From: Azotimanducus chitobiosivorans
Lineage (GTDB): Bacteria > Pseudomonadota > Gammaproteobacteria > Pseudomonadales > Azotimanducaceae
Length of the DNA stretch: 64,000 bases
Reading direction: 5' to 3'
Assembly (NCBI GenBank): GCA_965200235.1
Contig: OZ241339.1
Span: 1,116,001-1,180,000 of the forward strand
Position 1 is the stretch's first letter; each line of letters starts with the position of its first letter. Position numbers and translations under genes: made by a program. This document shows, in pieces, positions 1 through 8,561 of the stretch. Below the pieces are notes generated by a model, which saw only the letters and a program-made list of their open reading frames with translations, was not told where the DNA came from and did no database searches.

Positions 1-166
1 GCGCCAGGAGCTGCTCAGGCAGTTTTTTGGGTGGCTCCAAATTGCCCACCGCCGCCAACGGAACGCCAGTTTCCCCGCACAACCCGGACCGAACCCTGTT
101 GCTCAAATCGCGGACCCATCCCCCAAGAGACCTCGACTTGCAAAGTCTCCATTGTTCACCCTCATG
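1..166. mobile_element. 3'-end remnant of the rve-type IS (third copy)
   Basis: This stretch matches the non-coding right end of the IS copies that end near 23282 and 24093. It shares the motifs AACGGAACGCCAGTTTCCCC, CAAGAGACCTCGACTTGCAA and TTCACCCTCATG in the same order. The last part of the terminal repeat is lost, because after CATG the sequence diverges. The remnant continues beyond the left edge of the window. No transposase is left here. Confidence 0.8.
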
Positions 167-196
167 ATGCTTTCGCTTGATCTTTCACAATAGCCG

Positions 197-589
197 TCAC
201 CTATCTTTCGCAGGCAGGCGATCTAGCATGAGCGAATAAAGATTGTCGAGCCTCCGGTTTGTGTCCTTTATGTCGGAGCGAAACTGCTCGTGCTCCTTCG
301 CCCCTGCCTGGATCGCGGCTTCTATGCGGGCGATGTTGGACTCCTGCTCCTTCGCACCCGCTTGGATCGAGGTCTCTATGCGGGCGATGTTGGATTCCTG
401 CTCCTTCGCACCCGCTTGGATCGAGGTTTCTATGCGGGCGATGTTGGCCTCGCCAACTTTTCCAACGGCTTCTATCTGAGTGCTAAGCTTTGAACTCACG
501 TTTTGAATGACGATCCAAACAATACCTATGGTGATTGCCGCAATCGTCGCCCACGGCATGAAATCTTGAATTGTCATAGTGTTTTCCAT
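197..589 (-). CDS. Single-pass membrane protein with tandem 18-residue coiled-coil repeats
   Basis: The product is about 130 residues. A short N-terminus is followed by one hydrophobic helix (about residues 10-31, ATIAAITIGIVWIVI) and a long polar helix. The helix contains three near-identical 18-residue units based on NIARIETSIQAGAKEQES, then a tail rich in charged residues. This predicts an anchored coiled coil facing one side of the membrane. I chose the ATG at 589 because the reading frame upstream enters the insertion sequence that begins at 781. An ATG four codons further in (577) is also possible, and no strong ribosome binding site settles it. I do not recognise a family, and the function is unknown. 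Confidence 0.6.
   Translation of the reverse strand: MENTMTIQDFMPWATIAAITIGIVWIVIQNVSSKLSTQIEAVGKVGEANIARIETSIQAGAKEQESNIARIETSIQAGAKEQESNIARIEAAIQAGAKEHEQFRSDIKDTNRRLDNLYSLMLDRLPAKDR
291..452. repeat. Three tandem 54-bp units inside the coiled-coil gene
   Basis: Units run 291-344, 345-398 and 399-452. The last two are almost identical, and the first carries a few substitutions. Each is exactly 18 codons, so gain or loss of units keeps the frame and changes only the length of the coiled coil. Confidence 0.9.
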
Positions 590-936
590 TGTTGGCACTA
601 CGCGTGTCGATGCGGATTCTAGCACCGACAGCATCTCCCGTCCGACGCCCCAAGGCTCGTAGGGCACGAGTTCTTCCACAACTACCAGCGGCCACACTAC
701 CGAACACCGAACGAGCATCTTGTCCACCTTGAAAACATGTCTGACACGCCTGCCGAAAATTCCGAAATGTCCTGAGCCGTCAGCAATTCTCATTTTAGAT
801 ATTAGCGGGTGTTGGCAAGCTCGATTTCGGGTTTGGCGGCGCGGATACGGTGTGTGTGAGGGCGCCGGAGGCCGTGCGCTTGACAGCATAGGCCCGTTGT
901 TCTATGGTGCGGCCGACATGGGTGGCGCGGACCGGC

Positions 937-1602
937 ATGGGGAATGCGTATTTCGGATCGAAGGCGACGGCTGGCCTGTGCCAGCCGCTGATCGCGATGA
1001 TGCCGCCGCACAGCGTGTACATCGAGACGCACCTTGGCGGCGGGGCGGTCATGAGGCGCAAGCCGGGCGCGTTGAGGAACATCGGGATCGACTTGGACGC
1101 GGGGGCGCTGCGCGACTTTGAATGCCCCTATCCGGTGGACCTGGTGCACGGGTGCTGCCACCGGTTCCTCGCGGAGCACGCGTTCGACGGGTCGGAGCTG
1201 GTGTACAGCGACCCGCCGTACCTCGTGGGCACGCGCAAGTCGCCGAGGCGCTACCGCCACGACTACGCGGACGGCGACCACGACGGGCTGCTGTCGCTGC
1301 TGCGCGGGCTGCCGTGCGCGGTGATGGTGTCCGGCTACCCGTCGCCGTTCTACGACGAGCGGCTCGCCGGGTGGCGGAGCGTGTCGCTGCAGGTGATGAA
1401 CCGGGCGGGGGTGGTGACGGAGAAGGTGTGGTTCAACTTCGAGCCGGACCGGTTCCACTGGTCGCGGTTCGCGGGCCGGGACTTCACGCACCGGCAGGCG
1501 GTGAAGCGCAAGGCGGCGAACTGGGGGAGGCGCTACGCGGCGATGCCCGCCGCCGAGCGCCTCGCGGTGCTGGCGTCGATCATGGCCGTCGAGGCCGGAT
1601 AG
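937..1602 (+). CDS. D12-class DNA adenine-N6 methyltransferase, IS passenger
   Basis: The product is 221 residues, shorter than the usual 260-280 of Dam. It has the D12-class layout: an N-terminal YFGSKA segment, a glycine-rich AdoMet-binding motif (ETHLGGGAV, residues 30-38), and the catalytic motif DPPY at residues 92-95 (YSDPPYL). It should transfer a methyl group from S-adenosylmethionine to adenine N6; the recognition sequence cannot be read from the protein. The start at 937 is chosen because homology-like sequence begins there; an in-frame start lies at 904. It sits inside the IS, upstream of the transposase, so it is probably cotranscribed with it and may methylate the element's own ends. 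Confidence 0.8.
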   Translation: MGNAYFGSKATAGLCQPLIAMMPPHSVYIETHLGGGAVMRRKPGALRNIGIDLDAGALRDFECPYPVDLVHGCCHRFLAEHAFDGSELVYSDPPYLVGTRKSPRRYRHDYADGDHDGLLSLLRGLPCAVMVSGYPSPFYDERLAGWRSVSLQVMNRAGVVTEKVWFNFEPDRFHWSRFAGRDFTHRQAVKRKAANWGRRYAAMPAAERLAVLASIMAVEAG

Positions 1603-1614
1603 CCGGGGCGGGTC

Positions 1615-2904
1615 GTGCGCTGGCTGGAGCGCCACCTTGGCCGCGTCCGCGAGTGCCTCGACGGGCTGCCGGACAGGCGCACCGGCCGCAACCGCATGTA
1701 CTCCATGGGCGACATCGGCATGGCGGCGCTGTCGGTGTTCCTGATGCAGTCCGAGTCGTTCCTGGCGCACCAGCGCTCGCTCGCCGCGCAGCGCGGGAAC
1801 TCGAACCTGCGCACCCTGTTCGGCCTGTCGCGCGCGCCCTGCGACAACCACGTCCGGCAGACCCTCGACGGCGTGCCGCCGGAGAGCTTCGACGGCCTGC
1901 TGGGCGGCCTCGCGAAGGAACTCGACGCCGCCGGGGGGATCGAACCCCTGCGCGTGCTCCGCGGCCATGTGCTGATCGCCCTCGACGGCACCGAGTACTT
2001 CCGCTCCCGCGCCATCGAATGCGCCAACTGCTCAAGCCGCCGGCGCGCCGACGGCGGCGTCGAGCACTTCCACCAGATGCTCGCCGCCACCATCGTTTCC
2101 CCCCGCCGGAACCTCGCGCTGCCGCTGCCCCCGGAGTTCCTCGCCCGGCGCGAAGGCAACGACAGGCAGGACTGCGAGCGCGAGGCCGCCAAGCGCTGGC
2201 TGGCGCGCCTCGGCCCCGCGTTCGCCCCGCTCCGGCCCGTCTACCTCGCCGACGGCCTGCACGCCTGCCAGCCCATCTGCCAGGCCGTCCTCGACGCGGG
2301 CGGGCACTTCATCATGACCGCCAAGCCCGGCAGCCTCGGGACGCTGTACGACCACCTCCGGGGCCTCCGCCCGAACACGCGCCGGACCACCACCGGCCGC
2401 GGCGCGCGCCGCCGCGTCCACCGCTGCCGCTGGATGGGCCACCTCCCCATCCGAGACACCGACGACGCGCTCCGCGTCAACTGGTTCGAGATCGAGATCG
2501 CCAAGCCGGACGGCGAGGTCACCTACCGCAACGCCTTCGTCACCGACCTCGACGTCAACAGGGACAGCATCGGGGAGCTCGCCGAGTGCGCCCGCGCGCG
2601 CTGGAAGATCGAGAACGAGGGCTTCAACGTCCTCAAGCAGCACGGATACCACCTCGAGCACAACTTCGGGCACGGCAAGTCCACCCTCGCCGCCGTGCTC
2701 GTCTCGCTCAACCTCCTCGCCTTCGCCCTCCACACCGCCTGCGACCTCATGGAGGCGCTCTGGCAGCGCGCCAGGCGGCGGCTCGGCTCGCGTGTGCGCA
2801 TGTTCGAGCACCTGCGCACCATCACCTGCTACCAGGTGTTCCCCTCCTGGGACTCACTCGTCTCGCTCCTCGCCACCGGACTTCCACCTCCACAGCCTCC
2901 GTGA
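1615..2904 (+). CDS. DDE transposase, IS4/ISNCY-like
   Basis: The product is 429 residues. Likely catalytic residues are D124 (ALDGTEYF), D213 (YLADGLHA) and an E in WKIENEGF (residues 330-337). The first Asp is followed by a Cys-x-x-Cys pair (CANC, residues 136-139), as in a group of ISNCY-type transposases. The GTG start at 1615 follows the methylase stop by 12 bp, with a G-rich stretch in between. The frame is open and undamaged, so the enzyme may be active. Family assignment below the DDE level is tentative. Several long antisense and shifted frames across it are G+C artefacts. Confidence 0.8.
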   Translation: MRWLERHLGRVRECLDGLPDRRTGRNRMYSMGDIGMAALSVFLMQSESFLAHQRSLAAQRGNSNLRTLFGLSRAPCDNHVRQTLDGVPPESFDGLLGGLAKELDAAGGIEPLRVLRGHVLIALDGTEYFRSRAIECANCSSRRRADGGVEHFHQMLAATIVSPRRNLALPLPPEFLARREGNDRQDCEREAAKRWLARLGPAFAPLRPVYLADGLHACQPICQAVLDAGGHFIMTAKPGSLGTLYDHLRGLRPNTRRTTTGRGARRRVHRCRWMGHLPIRDTDDALRVNWFEIEIAKPDGEVTYRNAFVTDLDVNRDSIGELAECARARWKIENEGFNVLKQHGYHLEHNFGHGKSTLAAVLVSLNLLAFALHTACDLMEALWQRARRRLGSRVRMFEHLRTITCYQVFPSWDSLVSLLATGLPPPQPP

Positions 2905-3127
2905 CCAACTTCCCCGTCCGACACCCCTTCACCCAACCCGTCTCAAATACCCCCATCCCACACGGAGTATTCATACGAAACAGTCAAAATGAGAATTGCT
3001 GCTGAGCCGTTACGATTCTTGATTCTGAAGCATTTTCGCGCCAAAATGCGTTGTTTGTTTGATCTTGGTCGGCAACGAGCTATCGCGCTGGCCAGCCACT
3101 CCAACTGAGGAGGCACGAGAGAAGCCT

Positions 3128-3880
3128 ATGAAAGCACTGGTTCCAGTGAAGCGCGTCGTTGACGCCAACGTCAAGGTGCAGGTCAAGAGCGACGGCTCAG
3201 GTATCGACCTCGCCAACGTCAAGATGGCGGTCAATCCATTTTGCGAGATCGCAATTGAAGAAGCCCTGCGGCTCAGAGAAAAAGGCATTGTCGAGGAAGT
3301 CATTGCGGTAAGCGTCGGCGCGAGCAATTGCCAAGAGCAATTGCGGAACTGCCTTGCGCTCGGTGCCGACCGCGCGATTCTGGTCGAAGCGCCGCAAGAT
3401 TTGCAGCCAATCACCATCGCCAAGGCGCTGAAAGCCGTCTATGACCGCGAGTCGCCCGGGTTGGTGATCTTTGGCAAACAGAGCATCGACGGCGACAACA
3501 GCCAGACCGGGCAGATGTTCGCAGCCTTGGCGGCGCTGCCGCAAGGCACATTCGCATCTGAAGTCACCATTGAAGATGACAAGTGCGAGGTTGTCAGGGA
3601 AATTGATGGAGGCTTGCAAACGGTTCGTATCAGCTTGCCGGCCGTGATTACCACGGACCTCAGGCTCAACGAGCCGCGCTATGCGTCATTGCCGAATATC
3701 ATGAAAGCCAAACGCAAGCCCATGGATGTCGTGCCGATTGAAGACCTTGGCGTTGATGTCAAAGCGCACCTTGAGGTGCTGAGCGTCGTGCCGCCTGAGC
3801 AGCGCAAGGCCGGCATCAAGGTTGAATCCGTTGAAGAACTGGTCGATAAACTCAAGAACGAAGCCAAGGTGATCTCATGA
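3128..3880 (+). CDS. etfB: Electron transfer flavoprotein, beta subunit
   Basis: The product is 250 residues, the normal length for EtfB, and starts MKALVPVKRVVDANVKVQ as the family does. It carries the nucleotide-binding segment near GKQSIDGDNSQTGQM. With EtfA it forms the soluble FAD- and AMP-binding carrier that takes electrons from acyl-CoA dehydrogenases to the ubiquinone reductase. ATG 3128 follows an AGGAGG-like stretch. The stop overlaps the etfA start by four bases, so the two are translationally coupled. A substrate dehydrogenase lies 12 kb away (16257-17459). Confidence 0.95.
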   Translation: MKALVPVKRVVDANVKVQVKSDGSGIDLANVKMAVNPFCEIAIEEALRLREKGIVEEVIAVSVGASNCQEQLRNCLALGADRAILVEAPQDLQPITIAKALKAVYDRESPGLVIFGKQSIDGDNSQTGQMFAALAALPQGTFASEVTIEDDKCEVVREIDGGLQTVRISLPAVITTDLRLNEPRYASLPNIMKAKRKPMDVVPIEDLGVDVKAHLEVLSVVPPEQRKAGIKVESVEELVDKLKNEAKVIS

Positions 3881-4806
3881 GCATTTTGTGTGTTGCGGAA
3901 CACGATAATCAGAACCTGAAGCCAGTCACACGCGTTGTTGTGCAGGCCGCCAGTCAAATTGGCGGCGAGGTCACGCTGCTTGTGGCCGGCGCCAACTGCG
4001 ATGAAGTCGCAGCCGAGGCCGCCAAGGTGCCCGGCATCGCTCGTGTGCTCGTTGCCGACGATGCGCGCTATGCGAATCAATTAGCCGAGCCGCTCGCTGA
4101 ACTTGTCACCAGCCTTGCGCAGGACGCATCGCATGTGCTCGCGGCGCACACGACCACGGGCAAGAACTTCTTGCCGCGCGTGGCCGCGCAGCTCGATGTC
4201 GCGCAAATCTCGGATATCGTTGGGGTGGACAGCGACGACACTTTCAAGCGTCCCATCTATGCCGGCAATGCCATTGCCACCGTGCGCTCAAGCGACCCAA
4301 TCAAAGTCATCTCGGTGCGCGGCACGGGCTTTGACGCAGTAGAAGGTGAGGGCGGGCCTGCTCCGATTGAGACCTGTGAAGTGCCTCAAGCAGAGGCCGT
4401 CTCAGAATTCGTCGGGGAAGCGTTAGGGCAGTCCGAACGTCCTGAACTCACTGCCGCTGGTGTCATCATCTCCGGTGGGCGCGGCATGCAAAATGGTGAG
4501 AATTTTCAACTCTTGGAAGGCATTGCTGACAAGCTCGGCGCAGCGATCGGCGCCTCGCGCGCAGCCGTCGATGCGGGGTTTGTGCCGAACGATATGCAGG
4601 TTGGCCAGACCGGAAAAATTGTCGCGCCGGAGCTTTACATCGCAGTCGGCATTTCAGGCGCCATCCAGCATCTTGCTGGCATGAAGGATTCCAAAGTGAT
4701 TGTCGCCATCAACAAAGACGAGGAGGCGCCCATTTTTCAGGTTGCCGATTACGGTCTCGTAGCGGATCTCTTCAAGGCGCTGCCGGAGTTTGAAGCGGCG
4801 CTGTAA
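3877..4806 (+). CDS. etfA: Electron transfer flavoprotein, alpha subunit
   Basis: The product is 309 residues, typical of EtfA. The C-terminal FAD domain is clear, with the motifs SGGRGMQNGENF, VGQTGKIVAPELYIAVGISG and INKDEEAPIFQVADYGLVAD. It holds the FAD that shuttles electrons in the EtfAB dimer. The ATG overlaps the etfB stop (ATGA). The gene ends 9 bp from the convergent pyrB. Confidence 0.95.
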   Translation: MSILCVAEHDNQNLKPVTRVVVQAASQIGGEVTLLVAGANCDEVAAEAAKVPGIARVLVADDARYANQLAEPLAELVTSLAQDASHVLAAHTTTGKNFLPRVAAQLDVAQISDIVGVDSDDTFKRPIYAGNAIATVRSSDPIKVISVRGTGFDAVEGEGGPAPIETCEVPQAEAVSEFVGEALGQSERPELTAAGVIISGGRGMQNGENFQLLEGIADKLGAAIGASRAAVDAGFVPNDMQVGQTGKIVAPELYIAVGISGAIQHLAGMKDSKVIVAINKDEEAPIFQVADYGLVADLFKALPEFEAAL

Positions 4807-4815
4807 GTCAAAGCC

Positions 4816-5820
4816 CTACGCCCGGTACCAAGGCACTGCTTTGGCGTTTTCCTCAAACTTGTCCGCGACATCAAGTACGAGCGCGAACAGGGCCATGCGA
4901 ACGGCAAGCCCGTTGTCGGTCTGACGAAAAATAGCAAGATTGGGGTTCGGGTTCAGATCCTCGTCGAGCTCGCGCGCCTTTCGGCGTGAATCGCGGGGTA
5001 GGGGATGCATAATGATTGTCTCCGGGTCGCACCAAGCTTCGTAGATCTTGCGGTTGAGGCGCAGCCTGCCGCGATAGAGATCAGCCTCTTTCGCAGTGGC
5101 AAAGCGCTCGGTTTGAATTCTCGTCATGTAGACCACATCGCAGGATGCGAGCGCGGGTTCTAAAGAGTCAAATTCATGTACTGTATGGCCCTGTGAAATA
5201 AGCTTTTCTTTTAGAGTTTCGGGAAGCGTCAACTGAGCCGGTGATGCAAGGCGTACATCAAGCGAATCAAACACCGACAACAAGCCGCAGAGCGAGCGAA
5301 CGGCGCGCCCAAAGCGGAGGTCGCCAACGATGGCAATGCGCATGCCATCCACGCGCTTTGACTTGTCGCGCATTTCTTGGTCGAGTGTGAAGAGGTCAAG
5401 GAGCGCTTGCGACGGGTGCTCGTTCGCGCCGTCTCCGCCATTGATCACTGGCACACGGCTTTGCGAACTAAACTCAGCGACGGCGCCAGCTTCGCTGTGG
5501 CGCATGACCAACACATCGCAATAGCCCGATAGCACACTTGCCGTGTCGTGCAGGTTCTCGCCCTTGGCGAGCGAGAGGCTCTCTTCGCTGGTGGTGTCCC
5601 GCACATTGCCACCGAGCAAATTAAATGCGCTGCCGAATGAAATTCGCGTGCGCGTGCTCGGCTCGAAGAATATATTGCCGAGAACGGCGCCTTCAAGGAT
5701 GCGCGTGACACGCTTGCGCTGCGTGAACGGCAGCATCTTGCGCGCAACCTCAAAGACGCGCTCGACGTCGCCGCGATCAAACTGATCAACCGAGAGGATG
5801 TGGCTGCCTCGAAACTCCAT
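4816..5820 (-). CDS. pyrB: Aspartate carbamoyltransferase catalytic chain
   Basis: The product is 334 residues. It condenses carbamoyl phosphate and aspartate in pyrimidine synthesis. Carbamoyl-phosphate binding motifs are present (FFEPSTRTRISF, HPSQALLD) along with the aspartate-loop HPLPR. The ATG at 5820 gives MEFRGSHILSVDQF, the usual N-terminus; the upstream extension has no family character. No pyrI or pyrC lies next to it, so it either acts as a bare trimer or pairs with chains encoded elsewhere. Confidence 0.93.
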   Translation of the reverse strand: MEFRGSHILSVDQFDRGDVERVFEVARKMLPFTQRKRVTRILEGAVLGNIFFEPSTRTRISFGSAFNLLGGNVRDTTSEESLSLAKGENLHDTASVLSGYCDVLVMRHSEAGAVAEFSSQSRVPVINGGDGANEHPSQALLDLFTLDQEMRDKSKRVDGMRIAIVGDLRFGRAVRSLCGLLSVFDSLDVRLASPAQLTLPETLKEKLISQGHTVHEFDSLEPALASCDVVYMTRIQTERFATAKEADLYRGRLRLNRKIYEAWCDPETIIMHPLPRDSRRKARELDEDLNPNPNLAIFRQTDNGLAVRMALFALVLDVADKFEENAKAVPWYRA

Positions 5821-5840
5821 TGCCTTGCCAATACCTCTAA

Positions 5841-6413
5841 TCAGCGCTCGCCTACATGCGCATGCAGTTCTACCTTGACGCGCACGAACTGGCCAATCCA
5901 ACTGGTATCGGCCCACTCGCCAAGCCCGAGCCCGGCGGCGAGGCGGTCAATTGTGGCTTCGCCATTGAGAACGACGCGCTTCGCTTTCTGTTGCAACTGA
6001 AAGCGAAAGCTCACAGGCGCCGCAAGGCCTTTCACCGTCAAGATCGAGTCCGCCTCAAAGCTTCCGTCTTGAAGCGCGGAGAACTCGGTCGCCTCAAAGG
6101 TAACCAGAGGATGCGCATTTCCATCAAACCACTCGGCATCGCGCAGCGTTTCATCACGCTCAGAATCCCCAGTGTGGACCGAATCGATATTGAATTCCGC
6201 GCGCGCGGCGCTCGCTTCAAGGTGCTCAGGGTCGAACCGCACCTCGGCATTCCAATTCCGCCAGTAGCCTTCAAACTCTGCGCCTGCTTGCTCAGCAAAG
6301 AAGCTCACCTTGCTGTTGTCATAGTCGATGCGCCAAGTATCAAGACTCGCCCAACTAGATGGAACGCTTAAAAAACAAATAGTTACAAGAGATAATCTTG
6401 ACCATCTTGACAT
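5841..6413 (-). CDS. YceI-family periplasmic lipocalin-like protein
   Basis: The product is 190 residues with a signal peptide (hydrophobic LSLVTICFLSVPSSWA, cleavage after residue 22 or so) and the YceI beta-barrel signature: WRIDYDNSKVSFFAEQAG, then FNIDSVHTGDSERDETLRDAEWF. Family members bind isoprenoid chains such as polyprenyl quinones in the periplasm. The ATG overlaps the upstream cytochrome b561 stop as TAATG, so translation is coupled. The pairing of b561 and YceI is common and suggests a shared role in quinone-linked redox chemistry. Confidence 0.88.
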   Translation of the reverse strand: MSRWSRLSLVTICFLSVPSSWASLDTWRIDYDNSKVSFFAEQAGAEFEGYWRNWNAEVRFDPEHLEASAARAEFNIDSVHTGDSERDETLRDAEWFDGNAHPLVTFEATEFSALQDGSFEADSILTVKGLAAPVSFRFQLQQKAKRVVLNGEATIDRLAAGLGLGEWADTSWIGQFVRVKVELHAHVGER

Positions 6414-6961
6414 TAGTTGACCTGCCGAATCATGCGCCGAAGAACGTTGTCCTTGTGATAGAAGTGGTGCTTGAGCGCAGCGAGTATATGCAGCATCGCA
6501 AGGCAAAAGAGCGCGGCGGCAAGAATTTCGTGTGTCTCGTGAAGCGTATCTGCGAGCGCTTCGTTGCTGCCTATCAGCGGAGGCACTGTGAACATCCCAA
6601 ACCAAGTCACCGGATAATTGTTCGCCGCTGAGCCGAGTACGCCAGTGATCGGCAACGCGAAAATGAGTGCGTAAAGGAGCCAGTGCGTTGTCTTCGCGAC
6701 GTGCATTTGCCATGTCGGGGTGCGCATTGGCAATCGCGGCTGCGTATTCGCCAGGCGCCAGATGAGGCGAACGAGTGCAAGCGCAAAGATAGTGATGCCG
6801 ACTGACTTATGCTGGGCGAACAGCTTGAACATATCCATCCTCGATTCAGCCGACTCAGCCATGTTGGCGAGCACGAACTGCGCGACGATGAGCACAACAA
6901 TCAGCCAGTGAAGAAGCCTTGCAGGCCATCCATATCCCGCGGCGGTGTTCATGACATTCAT
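6413..6961 (-). CDS. Cytochrome b561-type membrane protein
   Basis: The product is 182 residues with four transmembrane helices and the paired histidines of the bacterial di-haem cytochrome b561 family (LLHWLIVV, AQHKSVG, TTHWLLYA, LHETHEILAAALF, MLHILAALKHHF). It passes electrons between the quinone pool and the periplasmic face; the natural partner is not established. Start ATG 6961 is preceded by GGAAAGG at a good distance, whereas the longer frame upstream lacks family features. It overlaps yceI by one base. Confidence 0.88.
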   Translation of the reverse strand: MNVMNTAAGYGWPARLLHWLIVVLIVAQFVLANMAESAESRMDMFKLFAQHKSVGITIFALALVRLIWRLANTQPRLPMRTPTWQMHVAKTTHWLLYALIFALPITGVLGSAANNYPVTWFGMFTVPPLIGSNEALADTLHETHEILAAALFCLAMLHILAALKHHFYHKDNVLRRMIRQVN

Positions 6962-7109
6962 GTGTCGAGCCTTTCCACATGTGTGAACTCGCTTCGGACT
7001 ATAGAACAATTCGACCAAGAAAGGCAGGGGTCGGCGTTGGCACATCTCGCGCGCAGCAACTCTGATACGATTTTTGTCCACGAGCATGATGAGGTGAAAA
7101 GCTGCGGCT

Positions 7110-7775
7110 GTGAGCAATAGCGACATGACAAGGCAATCTGCTGGTGAGAGTAGGGTGCTATGGGGCGCTTCCACCATCCGAACACTGCGCGCGATTTGGG
7201 CTGCAGAAGAAGTTGGCATCGACTATCAGCACCGAAAGATCGGTCCCCGCACTGGGGAGACGCAAACACCGGAATACGGCCAGCTCAATCCAAAGCGCAA
7301 GATCCCGCTCCTTGTTGAAGGTGATTTTCGCCTATCTGAAAGTGTCGCGATCTGTAATTATCTCTTTGAAAAATATGGTAACAAAGAGGCGTTTTCGCTT
7401 CCTCGGACTGCGCGCGAGCGCGCATGGCACGACCAGTGGTGCAGCTTCATTTTGGGTGAGCTCGACGAGACAAGCCTCTATGTGATTCGCCGACATGATT
7501 CGCTCGCCTATATCTACGGGGAGTCATCGATTGCTGTTGAGTCCGCGAAGCAATATTTCGCGAAACAGCTCGATGCTGCTTGCGAGCTACTCAGCGGAGC
7601 GTATGTGATGGGGGCAAGGTTCAGCGTGCCCGACATCTTGCTCACGTCGTGCTTGCAATGGGCGAGGCTGTACGGAATGCCGATACCGCCACGACTCGAA
7701 GGCTACCGGCAGCGAATCGTTACGCGACGAAGCTATGTGCGGGCAAAGCGCATCAACCAAGTTGATAAACGCTAG
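7110..7775 (+). CDS. Glutathione S-transferase family protein
   Basis: The product is 216-221 residues. The thioredoxin-like N-terminal domain runs from the VLWGASTIRTLRAIWAAEE segment to the glutathione-binding KIPLLVEGDFRLSESVAI (Pro-Leu and the SES turn), followed by an all-helical C-terminal domain. It should conjugate or reduce substrates with glutathione in the cytoplasm; the substrate is unknown. The start is either GTG 7110 or ATG 7125, and neither has a convincing ribosome binding site. The gene is divergent from the cytochrome b561 gene. Confidence 0.82.
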   Translation: MSNSDMTRQSAGESRVLWGASTIRTLRAIWAAEEVGIDYQHRKIGPRTGETQTPEYGQLNPKRKIPLLVEGDFRLSESVAICNYLFEKYGNKEAFSLPRTARERAWHDQWCSFILGELDETSLYVIRRHDSLAYIYGESSIAVESAKQYFAKQLDAACELLSGAYVMGARFSVPDILLTSCLQWARLYGMPIPPRLEGYRQRIVTRRSYVRAKRINQVDKR

Positions 7776-7807
7776 CGATGGGCGCATAATGACTAATATT
7801 CAGGTCA

Positions 7808-7822
7808 GCCTATATTGTAGGC
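7808..7822. promoter_or_regulatory. Palindrome, probable operator of the toxin-antitoxin pair
   Basis: GCCTA-TATTG-TAGGC is a perfect 5-bp inverted repeat 20 bp upstream of the antitoxin start. Antitoxins of this class usually repress their own promoter by binding such sites. Binding here is inferred. Confidence 0.4.
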
Positions 7823-7841
7823 GTTACAAGAGTGGGTCCCT

Positions 7842-8129
7842 ATGAAAATTCTGTCGCTTTCTGAAGCCAAAATGAAATTGAGCGCGATTATTGACAACGT
7901 GCTTGTCACTGAAGAGGAGGTCGTCATCACCAAGAATGGTGCGCCTGCGGCTGTGCTTGTCAGTCCCGATGAGTTCGAAAGTCTACGGGAAACGGCTGCC
8001 GTGAAGTCGGACGCGGCATTGATCGAAGAGATCAAGCAAGGCCTCCACGAACTCGATGCTGGCCTTGGCAAGCGTTACACGCTTGAAGAACTCTTTGAAG
8101 ATTCACAGCAGTCGGGCAATCAGAGGTGA
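7842..8129 (+). CDS. Phd/YefM-type antitoxin
   Basis: The product is 95 residues. The N-terminus (MKILSLSEAKMKLSAIID...VVITKNGAPAAVLVSPDEFESL) is the typical Phd/YefM DNA-binding fold, and the acidic C-terminal tail would neutralise the toxin. It is expected to bind the downstream toxin and the shared promoter. Its stop overlaps the toxin's GTG start by four bases, the normal arrangement for these pairs. Confidence 0.9.
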   Translation: MKILSLSEAKMKLSAIIDNVLVTEEEVVITKNGAPAAVLVSPDEFESLRETAAVKSDAALIEEIKQGLHELDAGLGKRYTLEELFEDSQQSGNQR

Positions 8130-8419
8130 AGCTTGTTCTGACGGATTCGACGCGCGACTACATCCGTCATTCCCATCCTGAACTGAAGCGTCGCATACGG
8201 GCGGTGCTGAAAGCCATTCTCGAAGGTACCGAGCGCGGGAAGCCTTTGACAGCGGAACTCGCCGGGCTGCTGAGCTATCGAATCGGAAGGTTTCGAATTG
8301 TGTATCGCATCACGAACGACGAGTGTGTCGAAATAATCACCATCGGGCCGCGGCTTGGCATCTACGAACTGACGTACCGATTGCTCCGTCGAGACCGATC
8401 AACCATTCACGACCGCTAA
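8126..8419 (+). CDS. RelE/ParE-superfamily toxin
   Basis: The product is 97 residues with the RelE-type pattern: an N-terminal helical pair (RRIRAVLKAILEGTERGKPL), the strand LLSYRIGRFRIVYRI, and the C-terminal IITIGPR. Such toxins cleave mRNA on the ribosome or poison gyrase; which applies here cannot be told. It starts with GTG at 8126, inside the antitoxin stop. The frame is intact. Confidence 0.87.
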   Translation: MKLVLTDSTRDYIRHSHPELKRRIRAVLKAILEGTERGKPLTAELAGLLSYRIGRFRIVYRITNDECVEIITIGPRLGIYELTYRLLRRDRSTIHDR

Positions 8420-8561
8420 CTGCACACGAGGTCCGGCGCTACTTAGCGGCGGTTCCCGACCTCCGATTCTGGCCGTATGTCTTTGCGCATAATGTATATT
8501 ATGTAAAATATAACCGCACGCCGGTATGAAGCCAACGGAAGTACCGCCATCGAATCGTCGT

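Larger units (their letters stand above)
781..3001 (+). mobile_element. Complete insertion sequence carrying a DNA methylase passenger gene
   Basis: Perfect 16-bp inverted repeats bound the element: CAGCAATTCTCATTTT at 781-796 and its complement at 2986-3001. They are flanked directly by a 9-bp direct repeat, CTGAGCCGT, at 772-780 and 3002-3010, the expected target site duplication. Inside are a D12-class adenine methylase (937-1602) and a DDE transposase (1615-2904), 12 bp apart and on the same strand. Both genes are much richer in G+C than the flanks. The element is 2221 bp, appears intact, and has no second copy in the window. Confidence 0.9.

Noticed and set aside
802..3005. Long open frames antisense to and shifted within the methylase and transposase genes
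   Set aside because: They have extreme Arg/Ala/Pro/His composition, no domains, and follow from the high G+C third positions of the real genes.
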